This document shows, piece after piece, positions 1 to 6,369 of a stretch of DNA of 7,388 bases. Origin of the DNA: CANNDT01 sp945876205 (GTDB lineage: Bacteria; Acidobacteriota; Vicinamibacteria; Vicinamibacterales; UBA2999). Position numbers and translations under genes: made by a program. Location of the stretch: assembly GCA_947503365.1 (NCBI GenBank), contig CANNDT010000150.1, positions 1-7,388 on the forward strand, read 5' to 3'. Each line of letters starts with the position of its first letter. The stretch's first letter is position 1. The notes under the pieces were generated by a model that did no database searches, was not told where the DNA came from, and worked only from the letters and a program-made list of their open reading frames with translations.

Positions 1-91
1 CGAAGTGTTCTATAACCAACGGCGGCGGCACTCATCGGCTGGTCGGATGAGCCCCGCGGCGTACGAACGCAAGATGACTCACGCAGCGTAA
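1..91 (+). CDS. IS3-family transposase OrfB, C-terminal end (partial)
   Basis: The reading frame is open from base 2 and ends at TAA 89-91, giving 30 residues that begin EVFYNQRRRHSSAGRMSPAA. This matches the characteristic tail of IS3-family OrfB transposases (rve/DDE integrase fold): the 'FYN..RRHS..G..SP..YE' block downstream of the last catalytic Glu. The DDE residues themselves lie to the left of the window, so activity cannot be judged. The protein would catalyse copy-out/paste-in transposition of its own element. Its position directly before the restriction-modification operon shows that a mobile element borders, or has landed in, this accessory region. The family assignment rests on this short tail only, but the motif is distinctive. 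Confidence 0.82.
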   Translation, partial: EVFYNQRRRHSSAGRMSPAAYERKMTHAA

Positions 92-122
92 CTAAACCGT
101 CCACCGAATCGGATCAAGCACA
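92..122 (+). mobile_element. Probable right end of the IS3-family element
   Basis: About 30 bases follow the transposase stop. They hold a stretch (about 99-122) that, read on the - strand, runs TGTGCTTGATCCGATTCGG and then GTGGACGG. Many IS3-family ends have this layout: TG at the tip, a GC-rich core, and TGGAC toward the interior. The exact tip is uncertain (a CA occurs at 119-120 and another at 121-122). The matching left inverted repeat and the target duplication are outside the window, so this is inference from position and resemblance. Confidence 0.4.
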
Positions 123-137
123 CACATCCATGAATAC

Positions 138-566
138 ATGACGGATCCCTCAGGGCGCTCAGATGGGTTCTTGGTGTTGCACGTGCGGGTTCGACAGGCA
201 CGCGATGGCGCATTCACGGTGAATCCGATTGTGCCCCGCTCAGGAGACGACGGAAGCGGCGTCCAACTCACGGGCGACGACTTCCGCGAGCTTGCACAGT
301 TGATCAATCGTCTGGACGAGGCACTAAAAGAGATGGTCCGCCACAGCGCCTCCGCGCCCACACGCGCTGAGGCCAGTCTCGCGCAGGACGCGGCGATCGA
401 GTGGCTCGCGATCAACCTCGGGCCTGCTCAAGCGGCAGCGTTCAAGGCCGCCGCTCCCGACCCTTTTGTTCCGTCGACTTTTCCGGCCGAATATGCGGGA
501 TTACACCAACGAATGCGCGGACGTCTTACGCACTTGACCCGGCTTTTGGAACGCCTCGATTTCTAG
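138..566 (+). CDS. Hypothetical protein, first gene of the R-M operon
   Basis: A 142-residue soluble protein that I do not recognise. The N-terminal third looks like beta-strand (FLVLHVRVRQ, then a Gly/Asp-rich turn region). The middle (about residues 44-68) is amphipathic helix (DDFRELAQLINRLDEALKEM), and the C-terminus is another basic helix (residues 121-142). There is no signal peptide or membrane segment and no catalytic motif. The ATG at 138 has no clear ribosome site. An ATG at 129 is followed at once by a stop in its own frame. The frame of this gene stays open back to base 96, inside the probable IS end, so the true 5' end or promoter may have been cut off by the insertion. It ends 15 bases before the MmeI-like gene and is very likely co-transcribed with it. 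It could be a small regulator or accessory subunit, but nothing shows that directly. Confidence 0.65.
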   Translation: MTDPSGRSDGFLVLHVRVRQARDGAFTVNPIVPRSGDDGSGVQLTGDDFRELAQLINRLDEALKEMVRHSASAPTRAEASLAQDAAIEWLAINLGPAQAAAFKAAAPDPFVPSTFPAEYAGLHQRMRGRLTHLTRLLERLDF

Positions 567-581
567 GAACAGGAAACAGGG

Positions 582-3416
582 ATGACCCCAGCGGAGTTCG
601 TTGCGAAGTGGCGTGACGTGGATTTGACCGAGCGATCATCGGCCCAGACGCATTTCATCGATCTGTGCCGATTGATCGGACACCTCGATCCCATATCCGC
701 TGACCCTCAAGGCCAGTGGTTTACCTTCGAGCGCGGAGCCACGAAGGCGACGGGCGGTGAGGGTTGGGCTGACGTATGGAAGAAGGGCTTTTTCGGCTGG
801 GAGTACAAGTCTAAGAACAGAGACCTCGATGCGGCGTATCTCCAGTTGCTGAAGTATCAAGGGGCACTGGAGAACCCTCCCTTGCTGGTGACGTGCGACA
901 CCGACCGTATCGTTGTCCACACCCATTTCCCCAACAGGCCAACCGAAATCAAGGAACTCACGCTCGCGGGCCTTGTAGAGCCAGAGCAATTGGCGGTCCT
1001 GAGGGCCGTGTTCCACGACCCAGAGCGCCTTCGGCCCGACAAGACTATCCAAGCCATCACGGAAGAGGCGGTTGGCAACGTCACCACGATCGCGCTGGCG
1101 CTTCGCGCAAGAGGCGTGCCTCCCGACCGAGTTGCTCGGTTCCTCGACCGGGTGGTGTTTTGTCTTTTCGCTGAGGACGTTGGCCTACTTCCAAACAAAG
1201 TCTTCACACGCGTCGTCCAGAACGCCCAGGGCGATCCCCCGCGATTCCGCGCGCTCGCGGCGGACCTTTTCGCGCAAATGGCGGTCGGCGGTGATTTCGG
1301 TGCGGACCGAATCGAACACTTCAACGGCAACCTCTTCGACGCGACCGAAGCCTTAGAAATTACGGCCGATGAACTCCGTCAGCTGCTTCTCGTCAGCGCG
1401 CTGGACTGGAGCAACATCGACGCGTCAATCTTCGGGACACTGTTCGAACGAGCACTCGATCCTGACAAGCGGTCACAACTCGGAGCGCACTACACGAGCC
1501 GTGAGGATATCGAGACCATCGTGGATCCCGTGGTCATGACTCCACTCCGACGTGAATGGGTGGAGGTCCGGGCTCGTTTCGACCGGCTCGTGGAAGGCAA
1601 TCCCAATTCCACAACTTGGCGGCGGAACGCACGGACGCTGATACGTGGCTTTCTTGATCGACTCGGCGCCGTAACCGTCCTCGATCCCGCCTGCGGTTCA
1701 GGCAACTTTCTCTATGTAACCCTTCAAAAGCTCAAGGATCTCGAGAAAGAAGTGATCGTCCATGCTTCCGCCTACTTCCCGTTTTTTCCGCAGGTGGGTC
1801 CGTGGCAGCTTCATGGAATCGAAGTGAACGCCTACGCCCATGAACTCGCACAGATGACGGTGTGGATCGGGCACCTGCAGTGGCATGAACGACATGGCAT
1901 GGGACTGGAAGAACGGCCGATTCTGAGGCCCATGACAAACTTCGCGCACAAGGACGCGGTACTTACATTCGATGGTTCGAACGCTACCGAAGCAGAGTGG
2001 CCTCCCGTCGACTTCATCGTGAGCAATCCTCCGTTTCTCGGGGACAAGTTCATGCGCGATCGTCTCGGAGATGCATACGTTGACGCCCTCCGAGGTGAAT
2101 ACCGAGGGCGGGTTCCCGGTGCCGCCGACCTGTGCTGCTACTGGTTCGAGAAAGCGCGAGCGCATATCGAAACGGCGAAATGCAAGCGTGCTGGATTGTT
2201 GGCGACGCAGGGTATCCGCGGGAGCTCCAACCGGCAGGTTCTCATCCGGATTAAAGAGAGCGGCGACATCTTCTTTGCGGTCAGCGACCGCGATTGGATC
2301 CTTGACGGAGCCAACGTGAACGTCTCGATGGTCGGATTCGATGACGGGTCGGAACGTGAACGAGTGCTCGATGGGCGACGAGTCTCAGCGATCAATTCCG
2401 ACCTGACAAGTGGAACGGATCTAACGAGCGCGAAGCGGATTGCCGCGGCAGCAAATATCGCGTTCCAAGGACCAGTACGTGTCGGCGATTTCGATGTGGA
2501 TCACGACACAGCAGCAGGGTGGCTCCAACTACCCAACCCGCACGGACGGCCCAACTCGGACGTCTTGCGACCGACATTGAACGGCAACGACAACCTCGGA
2601 CGTGCTCGCGGTCGTTGGGTCGTTGATTTTTCGAACCGGCCGGTCGACGTTGCGGCGCTGTACGAAAGACCATTCGCCCATGTGGTTGATCACGTCAAGC
2701 CAGAGCGAATCAAGAATCGAGAAGCTAGCCGCCGTGATCAGTGGTGGCTTCACGGGCGGTCCGGAGAAACAATGCGGGCGGCTCTCGCGGGACGTCAGAG
2801 GTACATCGCGGTCACCCAAACGGCGAAGTACCTCCTGTTTCAGTGGCAACTCGCAGCTACGTTAGCCGAGCAAACAGTGATCGTGTTCGCGCTCGATGAT
2901 GCCTATTCGTTCGGCGTTCTTCATTCACGTATTCATGGTGTGTGGGCCAGCGCCCTTGGCACGCAACTTGAGGACCGGCCGCGCTACACTCCGACCACCT
3001 GCTTTGAAACATTCCCTTTTCCCGCGCCTCACGAAGGGCTGCGCCAGGTAATTGCGGCCACGGCCGGCGAACTCGCAAGCCTGCGGGCTTCGTGGCTGAA
3101 CCCTCCAGAGTGGACGCGCGAAGAGGTCTTGGAATTTCCGGCTGCCATCGACGGGCCATGGGCAGCAACGGTTACCAATCCCAACGCGCAAGGAATTGGC
3201 GTAGCGCGATACGTTCGACGGGTCCCTGTAGATGACACGGCGGCGGCGCTGTTGAGGAAGCGCACCCTCACGAGCCTTTACAACGAAAACCCAACGTGGC
3301 TAGTTGACCGTCATGCAGCCTTGAATGAGATGGTCTCTGAAGCGTACGGATGGCCCCCGACCATGACCGACGAGCAGATTCTTTCCGAGCTGTTGGCGCT
3401 CAATCTGGCGATCTGA
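582..3416 (+). CDS. MmeI-like fused restriction-modification enzyme (Type IIG/IIL)
   Basis: A 944-residue protein with the full MmeI-type domain order; MmeI itself is about 920 residues. The N-terminal nuclease domain shows D64-x9-E74-Y-K76, the same spacing as the MmeI PD-(D/E)XK site. A helical linker leads to G301-A-H-Y-T305 (methyltransferase motif X). AdoMet motif I is D368-P-A-C-G-S-G-N-F376 and the catalytic motif is N482-P-P-F485, typical of N6-adenine methylation. Residues of about 620-830 should form the target-recognition region, ending at R801-Y and F808-E-T-F-P-F-P814. The C-terminal domain carries L899-Y-N-E-N-P-T-W906. In this family one polypeptide recognises an asymmetric site, methylates adenine in one strand, and cleaves about 20 bases away in unmodified DNA. 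Both active sites look intact. AGGAA at 571-575 is a good ribosome site for this ATG. The methylase-only DrmMI of DISARM is related, but no other DISARM genes are present. The recognition sequence cannot be read from the protein by eye. Confidence 0.93.
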   Translation: MTPAEFVAKWRDVDLTERSSAQTHFIDLCRLIGHLDPISADPQGQWFTFERGATKATGGEGWADVWKKGFFGWEYKSKNRDLDAAYLQLLKYQGALENPPLLVTCDTDRIVVHTHFPNRPTEIKELTLAGLVEPEQLAVLRAVFHDPERLRPDKTIQAITEEAVGNVTTIALALRARGVPPDRVARFLDRVVFCLFAEDVGLLPNKVFTRVVQNAQGDPPRFRALAADLFAQMAVGGDFGADRIEHFNGNLFDATEALEITADELRQLLLVSALDWSNIDASIFGTLFERALDPDKRSQLGAHYTSREDIETIVDPVVMTPLRREWVEVRARFDRLVEGNPNSTTWRRNARTLIRGFLDRLGAVTVLDPACGSGNFLYVTLQKLKDLEKEVIVHASAYFPFFPQVGPWQLHGIEVNAYAHELAQMTVWIGHLQWHERHGMGLEERPILRPMTNFAHKDAVLTFDGSNATEAEWPPVDFIVSNPPFLGDKFMRDRLGDAYVDALRGEYRGRVPGAADLCCYWFEKARAHIETAKCKRAGLLATQGIRGSSNRQVLIRIKESGDIFFAVSDRDWILDGANVNVSMVGFDDGSERERVLDGRRVSAINSDLTSGTDLTSAKRIAAAANIAFQGPVRVGDFDVDHDTAAGWLQLPNPHGRPNSDVLRPTLNGNDNLGRARGRWVVDFSNRPVDVAALYERPFAHVVDHVKPERIKNREASRRDQWWLHGRSGETMRAALAGRQRYIAVTQTAKYLLFQWQLAATLAEQTVIVFALDDAYSFGVLHSRIHGVWASALGTQLEDRPRYTPTTCFETFPFPAPHEGLRQVIAATAGELASLRASWLNPPEWTREEVLEFPAAIDGPWAATVTNPNAQGIGVARYVRRVPVDDTAAALLRKRTLTSLYNENPTWLVDRHAALNEMVSEAYGWPPTMTDEQILSELLALNLAI

Positions 3417-3422
3417 TATCGC

Positions 3423-4097
3423 ATGCCCGCGTTTCACAAAGACGTGGCAGATCGTCTGCTTGCCGACTGTCGGCGGCATTGCTGTCTTTGCCTGAGATGG
3501 TGTGGTCAGAGGATGCAGCTGCATCACATCAAGCCGGAAGCCGAAGGCGGCTCTGGCGACTACGACAACGGCATTCCGGTTTGTCTCGATTGCCATGCCG
3601 AGATCGAATCCAAAAGCAACATGGGGCGAGGTTTCACTCCGGCTGAACTTCGCGAACATCGTGATCGATGGTTCTCGATTGTTCGTGAGCGGCCCGAGGT
3701 GCTCATTCGCGCATCGCAGGTGCAAAGGGAGACCGGCCCTCTGGAGGCGATGCTCGCCGAACTGGAATTCAACCGCATTGCTGTAATGGATGGAACGCTC
3801 GACGAGAACTTTCCGGTTCTGGCGACAGACCAGTTCCGTCGCGCCATCGCCACCAATTCCCTTGCCGCTTTGCCGCCAAGTGTGCGAGACGCAGTCAATC
3901 GTGTTTATGGGCTTATGGTTCGCGTCAACTATCACTTCGAAGAAATGGCGCGAATGGATCGAACCGGAGGTTCGGGCAGCGCGTGGGCGCATTCGAAGTC
4001 GGAACGCACGAAACTTCGCGGGCAACTGCGCGAGGCCATCCCGATACTGATCGACACTCTTGAGCGAAGTCTGGGCCGGGGCGATCAGCCCAACTGA
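3423..4097 (+). CDS. HNH endonuclease domain protein
   Basis: A 224-residue protein with an N-terminal HNH (beta-beta-alpha-metal) nuclease domain. Visible residues are C20-x2-C23 and C54-x2-C57 as a structural zinc site, H34-H35 as the metal/general-base pair, N49, and H58 directly after the second CxxC. That is a complete H-N-H set, so it should nick or cut nucleic acid. Residues of about 70-224 are mostly helical (FTPAELREHRDRWF; a long C-terminal helix near 192-218) and match no domain I can name; they may bind DNA or a partner. The start lies 6 bases after the MmeI-like stop and the stop 3 bases before the next gene, so it is an operon member and probably translationally coupled. No good Shine-Dalgarno precedes it. 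Either an added nuclease effector or a passenger is possible. The domain call is secure and the role is not. Confidence 0.85.
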   Translation: MPAFHKDVADRLLADCRRHCCLCLRWCGQRMQLHHIKPEAEGGSGDYDNGIPVCLDCHAEIESKSNMGRGFTPAELREHRDRWFSIVRERPEVLIRASQVQRETGPLEAMLAELEFNRIAVMDGTLDENFPVLATDQFRRAIATNSLAALPPSVRDAVNRVYGLMVRVNYHFEEMARMDRTGGSGSAWAHSKSERTKLRGQLREAIPILIDTLERSLGRGDQPN

Positions 4098-4100
4098 CGG

Positions 4101-4868
4101 ATGACTATGATCGAGTTTTTGGAGCGGGCGGTGGCTTCACTCCTCGGCGTCCTCGCAGGCGCGCTATTTGCTTTGGAAGTTACGCGACGCCGCCAGAGGC
4201 AGACCGATCTACAGCGCCAGGAACGCCGAGAGCACAAAGACCGTGAGCGGCAAGGGCGCCATGAAAGGGCTCAACGAGATCGCAACGTAGACCGCATCCG
4301 AAAATCCCTCTTCGTCTTGATGCTACAGCGTGAGTCCGTCCTCAATTTCAAGAATCAGTACCTTGACCGCTTGCGAGATGACCCAGACCGCGATCTGAAG
4401 CTGCCTCCGGCACCACTGATCGCTCCGGACGGACGGATCAACCTCGAAGACTTCGGCTTCCTCCTAGAGAGAGACGCCAACGTCCTGCATCGGCTGACGA
4501 ACGCTGATCTTCGGTTTCGGTGCTTGGTTGGCTGGATGGAAGTCCGCAACGCATTGCATCTACGCTTCCAAGAGCAGCTACAGGTGTTTCAGAGAACCGC
4601 GAACCCGCCTGCGCAAAAGGATGACTACGATGACGTTCGCGAATTCATCGGACGCAGCATGGAGCTTCAACTGCGTCACCTCACCGACGCGATCTTTGAC
4701 GTCGCCGAGGACGCGGAGACGGGCAACCGGAAGGCGGAGTTGCTGTTGCGGGAGATCGGCGCCCGAGATTACCCAAATGACCGGCTGTTCAAGATTGAAG
4801 ACGTGCCCCCCGACAAGCGGGGCAAAGACCCGTATCCGCCAGCCCCAAGCTCCTCAGGGAAAGGATAG
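4101..4868 (+). CDS. Membrane-anchored protein with charged coiled-coil, function unknown
   Basis: A 255-residue protein. Residues of about 9-27 (RAVASLLGVLAGALFALEV) form a single hydrophobic helix with no cleavage site, so it is probably an N-terminal anchor. Basic residues follow at once (TRRRQRQ), placing the rest in the cytoplasm by the positive-inside rule. Residues of about 29-68 are almost entirely Arg/Lys/Glu/Gln/Asp and should form a coiled coil or a nucleic-acid- or lipid-contacting helix. The remainder (about 69-235) is mixed helical with no recognised motif, and the tail is Pro/Lys-rich. ATG 4101 and ATG 4107 are both possible starts; 4101 is used here because it lies 3 bases after the HNH stop. 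As last gene of the operon it could tether or sense for the nuclease genes. That is inference from context only. Confidence 0.75.
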   Translation: MTMIEFLERAVASLLGVLAGALFALEVTRRRQRQTDLQRQERREHKDRERQGRHERAQRDRNVDRIRKSLFVLMLQRESVLNFKNQYLDRLRDDPDRDLKLPPAPLIAPDGRINLEDFGFLLERDANVLHRLTNADLRFRCLVGWMEVRNALHLRFQEQLQVFQRTANPPAQKDDYDDVREFIGRSMELQLRHLTDAIFDVAEDAETGNRKAELLLREIGARDYPNDRLFKIEDVPPDKRGKDPYPPAPSSSGKG

Positions 4869-4930
4869 GGAAAATTTGCCGACTGCGAGGGATCTTCCGG
4901 GCGGTGACCCCAAGGATTCCTAATGAAAGT
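4869..4930. other. Junction between the defence operon and the tRNA genes
   Basis: Sixty-two bases between the last operon stop and the encoded CCA of tRNA-Cys. I see no convincing intrinsic terminator for either side: the only small palindrome is AGGATTCCT-like at about 4913-4921, with no U-run. No copy of the tRNA 3' end is visible here. If the cassette arrived by tRNA-targeted integration, an att core would lie at the tRNA 3' end just to the right. Confidence 0.4.
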
Positions 4931-5004
<74 letters not shown>

Positions 5005-5100
5005 GGCTGGACTGTGCGGATGATGCTGAAGGTCCGCCTTCGCGCTACGGCGGACAACCTTCGCTGGCTTGCCGACCGAAGCTCCGCAAGGAGCGAAGGT
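5005..5100 (-). repeat. Palindromic spacer repeat between the two tRNA genes
   Basis: The 96-base spacer is mostly inverted repeats. GTCCGCC (5032-5038) pairs with GGCGGAC (5049-5055). Bases 5055-5065 are the perfect complement of 5092-5102, an 11-bp stem that runs two bases into the encoded CCA of tRNA-Gly. Inside lies GCTCC-GCAA-GGAGC (5081-5094), which competes with the outer stem. It resembles dispersed palindromic repeats of Acidobacteria-like genomes. In the primary transcript it would form structured RNA directly 3' of tRNA-Gly. Confidence 0.6.
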
Positions 5101-5175
5101 TGGAGCGGGAAACGGGATTCGAACCCGCGACTTCGACCTTGGCAAGGTCGCACTCTACCACTGAGTTATTCCCGC
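5101..5175 (-). tRNA. tRNA-Gly (GCC)
   Basis: The - strand gives a full cloverleaf. The acceptor is GCGGGAA/TTCCCGC (7 pairs), the D arm contains CAGTGGTAGAG, and the anticodon arm is CGACC-TTGCCAA-GGTCG with anticodon GCC at 5141-5143. The T arm is GCGGG-TTCGAAT-CCCGT, with a G-U or mismatched closing pair. The discriminator is U (5104) and CCA is encoded at 5101-5103. It decodes GGC/GGU. It is the first gene of a probable two-tRNA transcript. Confidence 0.97.
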
Positions 5176-5190
5176 GCCTGAGGAAAATAC

Positions 5191-5219
5191 AGCGTACCAC
5201 AGCGGTTTTTGCGAGGCAA
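5191..5219 (-). promoter_or_regulatory. Possible promoter of the tRNA-Gly/tRNA-Cys transcript
   Basis: On the - strand, TTGCCT (5214-5219) is separated by 17 bases from TACGCT (5191-5196). The -35 match is good; the -10 match is only moderate. The predicted start would lie about 8-10 bases before the 5' end of tRNA-Gly, a usual distance. It sits between the REP-like palindrome and the tRNA, the only place a dedicated promoter could be. Confidence 0.4.
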
Positions 5220-5224
5220 CCCAT

Positions 5225-5251
5225 GAGGCGGACCTGAGGGTCCGCCTCTAC
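5225..5251 (-). repeat. REP-like palindrome with GTAG head
   Basis: GAGGCGGACC (5225-5234) and GGTCCGCCTC (5239-5248) are perfect complements with a 4-base loop. On the - strand the palindrome is preceded by GTAG (complement of 5248-5251, overlapping the stem by one base). GTAG followed by a GC-rich hairpin is the layout of bacterial REP sequences mobilised by RAYT transposases. Two similar GTAG-headed hairpins occur at 6341-6369 and 6759-6781, in the same orientation. Confidence 0.55.
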
Positions 5252-5256
5252 GACCG

Positions 5257-5330
5257 AACCACGAAGGGCACGAAGAACACGAAACCCAATTGGTACTGGA
5301 ATCTTCGTGATCTTCGTGGCCTTCGTGGTT
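5257..5330. repeat. 27-bp near-perfect inverted repeat downstream of galT (possible terminator)
   Basis: Left arm 5257-5283 and right arm 5304-5330 are complementary with only two mismatches, around a 20-base loop. Both arms are built from the 9-bp unit NNCACGAAG/CTTCGTGNN, three copies each. The right arm shares its last base with the stop codon of the galT-like gene. In the transcript it would form a very stable hairpin immediately after the stop, which could protect the 3' end or end transcription. There is no U-run, so it is not a classic intrinsic terminator. Confidence 0.6.
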
Positions 5331-6331
5331 CACATCTTGACGTTGCGGAGAACCTCGGCGGCCTCCTCGGGCGACGTGGGGTTGAGGTAAAAGCCGGTCG
5401 CCCACTCGAAGCCGGCGACCTTCGTGAGCTTCGGGATGATCTCCACGTGCCAGTGGTAATACTCCCCCACCTGCTCCGAGAACGGCGCGCTGTGGATCAG
5501 TAGATTGTAGGGCGGAAAGTCGAGCGCCTTGTTCATCCGCCGCAGGATGTCGCCCAGGAGCCTGGCCAGCGACGCGTATTCATGGCGCGGCGCATCCTCG
5601 AACAGCGACTGGTGCCGCCGCGGCAGGATCCAGGTCTCGAACGGAAACCGCGGCGCATACGGCGCCACCGCCACCATGTCGCCGTTCTCGGCAATCAGCC
5701 GCTTCCCGTCGGTGGTCTCCTGGCGCAGGATGTCGCAGAAGACGCAGCGCTCCTTCGACTGGTAGTGCAGCCGCGCGCCGTCCACCTCGTCCCGCACCTC
5801 GCGCGGGACGATCGGCAGCGCGATCAGCTGCGAGCACGAGTGCGCCAGCGACGCCCCCGCCGCCGACCCGTGGTTCTTGAAGATGATGACGAAGCGGAAG
5901 CGCCGATCCTGTTTCAGGTCCTGGATGCGCTCGCGGCACGCCCACAGCACGTCTTCCACCGCGACGTCGCCGACATCCGCCAGCGTGTCGGTATGCCGCG
6001 GCGACTCGATGACCACTTCGTGCGCGCCGATGCCGTTCATCTTGTCGAACAGCCCCTCGGCCTGCCGGTCGAGCGTGCCCTCGACGCGCAGCACCGGATA
6101 CTGGTTCGGGATGACCCGCAGCGACCAGCCTGGCGAATTGGGCGCGGTGCCATTCTTACGATGCGCCAGCAGCTCGCACGGCGTCATCTGCTCGTGCCCC
6201 TCGCAGAAGGGACACGACGGATCGGGCCTGATGTGAACCGGCTCGAGGAGGAAATCGGTGGGACGCTTACGACGCTCGGTGGAGATGATGACCCAGCGGC
6301 CGGTGACGGGATCTTTTCTTAACTCGGACAT
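5330..6331 (-). CDS. galT: Galactose-1-phosphate uridylyltransferase-like protein, nucleophile His replaced by Cys
   Basis: A 333-residue member of the GalT branch of the HIT superfamily. GalT swaps UMP between UDP-glucose and galactose-1-phosphate in the Leloir pathway, through a uridylyl-histidine. Family features are RKDPVTGRWV at the N-terminus, C40-P-F-C43, RVIPNQYPV (72-80), H113 in SPRH, FKNHG (151-155), H164-S-C166-S-Q168, C196-V-F-C199, H280, and YYHWHVEIIP (291-300). By position C40, C43, H113 and H164 match the E. coli zinc ligands, and H280, H293 and H295 the second metal site. The nucleophile H166 of HPH is a cysteine here (codon TGC, bases 5834-5836). Length and the rest of the fold are normal. 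It follows yraN by 34 bases. No Shine-Dalgarno is visible before ATG 6329-6331 because a hairpin fills the gap. It could be a GalT with an altered nucleophile, a related sugar-nucleotide phosphorylase, or an inactive paralogue. Confidence 0.9.
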   Translation of the reverse strand: MSELRKDPVTGRWVIISTERRKRPTDFLLEPVHIRPDPSCPFCEGHEQMTPCELLAHRKNGTAPNSPGWSLRVIPNQYPVLRVEGTLDRQAEGLFDKMNGIGAHEVVIESPRHTDTLADVGDVAVEDVLWACRERIQDLKQDRRFRFVIIFKNHGSAAGASLAHSCSQLIALPIVPREVRDEVDGARLHYQSKERCVFCDILRQETTDGKRLIAENGDMVAVAPYAPRFPFETWILPRRHQSLFEDAPRHEYASLARLLGDILRRMNKALDFPPYNLLIHSAPFSEQVGEYYHWHVEIIPKLTKVAGFEWATGFYLNPTSPEEAAEVLRNVKM

Positions 6332-6340
6332 CTATTTGGC

Positions 6341-6369
6341 GCCGGGTGCGTTTCGCGAACCCGGCCTAC
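6341..6369 (-). repeat. REP-like hairpin filling the yraN-galT gap
   Basis: GCCGGGT (6341-6347) pairs with ACCCGGC (6359-6365), and the loop holds a further GCG/CGC pair. On the - strand GTAG (complement of 6366-6369) heads it. The GTAG overlaps the TAG stop of yraN, and the hairpin ends 9 bases before the galT ATG. It occupies the region where a galT ribosome site would be and could couple or limit galT translation. Confidence 0.5.

Noticed and set aside
401..616. Small + strand frame overlapping the 142-aa gene and the MmeI-like start
   Set aside because: Out-of-frame shadow with no ribosome site and no family resemblance; it spans the stop and start of two better-supported genes.
582..3416. 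DISARM DrmMI or BREX PglX methyltransferase
   Set aside because: None of the partner genes (drmA/B/C, pglZ, brxC) is present, and the N-terminal D-x9-E-x-K nuclease motif points to a self-contained MmeI-type enzyme.
3300..4025. Long - strand open frame (241 codons) across the HNH gene
   Set aside because: Antisense shadow; the + strand frame has the complete HNH motif and fits the operon spacing.
4805..4822. CCCCG-ACAAG-CGGGG palindrome as a terminator
   Set aside because: It lies inside the coding region of the 255-aa protein, has only a 5-bp stem and no U-run.
5582..6322. Long + strand open frame (246 codons) opposite galT
   Set aside because: It is the antisense shadow of a high-GC gene; its Arg/Asp-rich composition is meaningless, and the - strand frame has clear GalT motifs.
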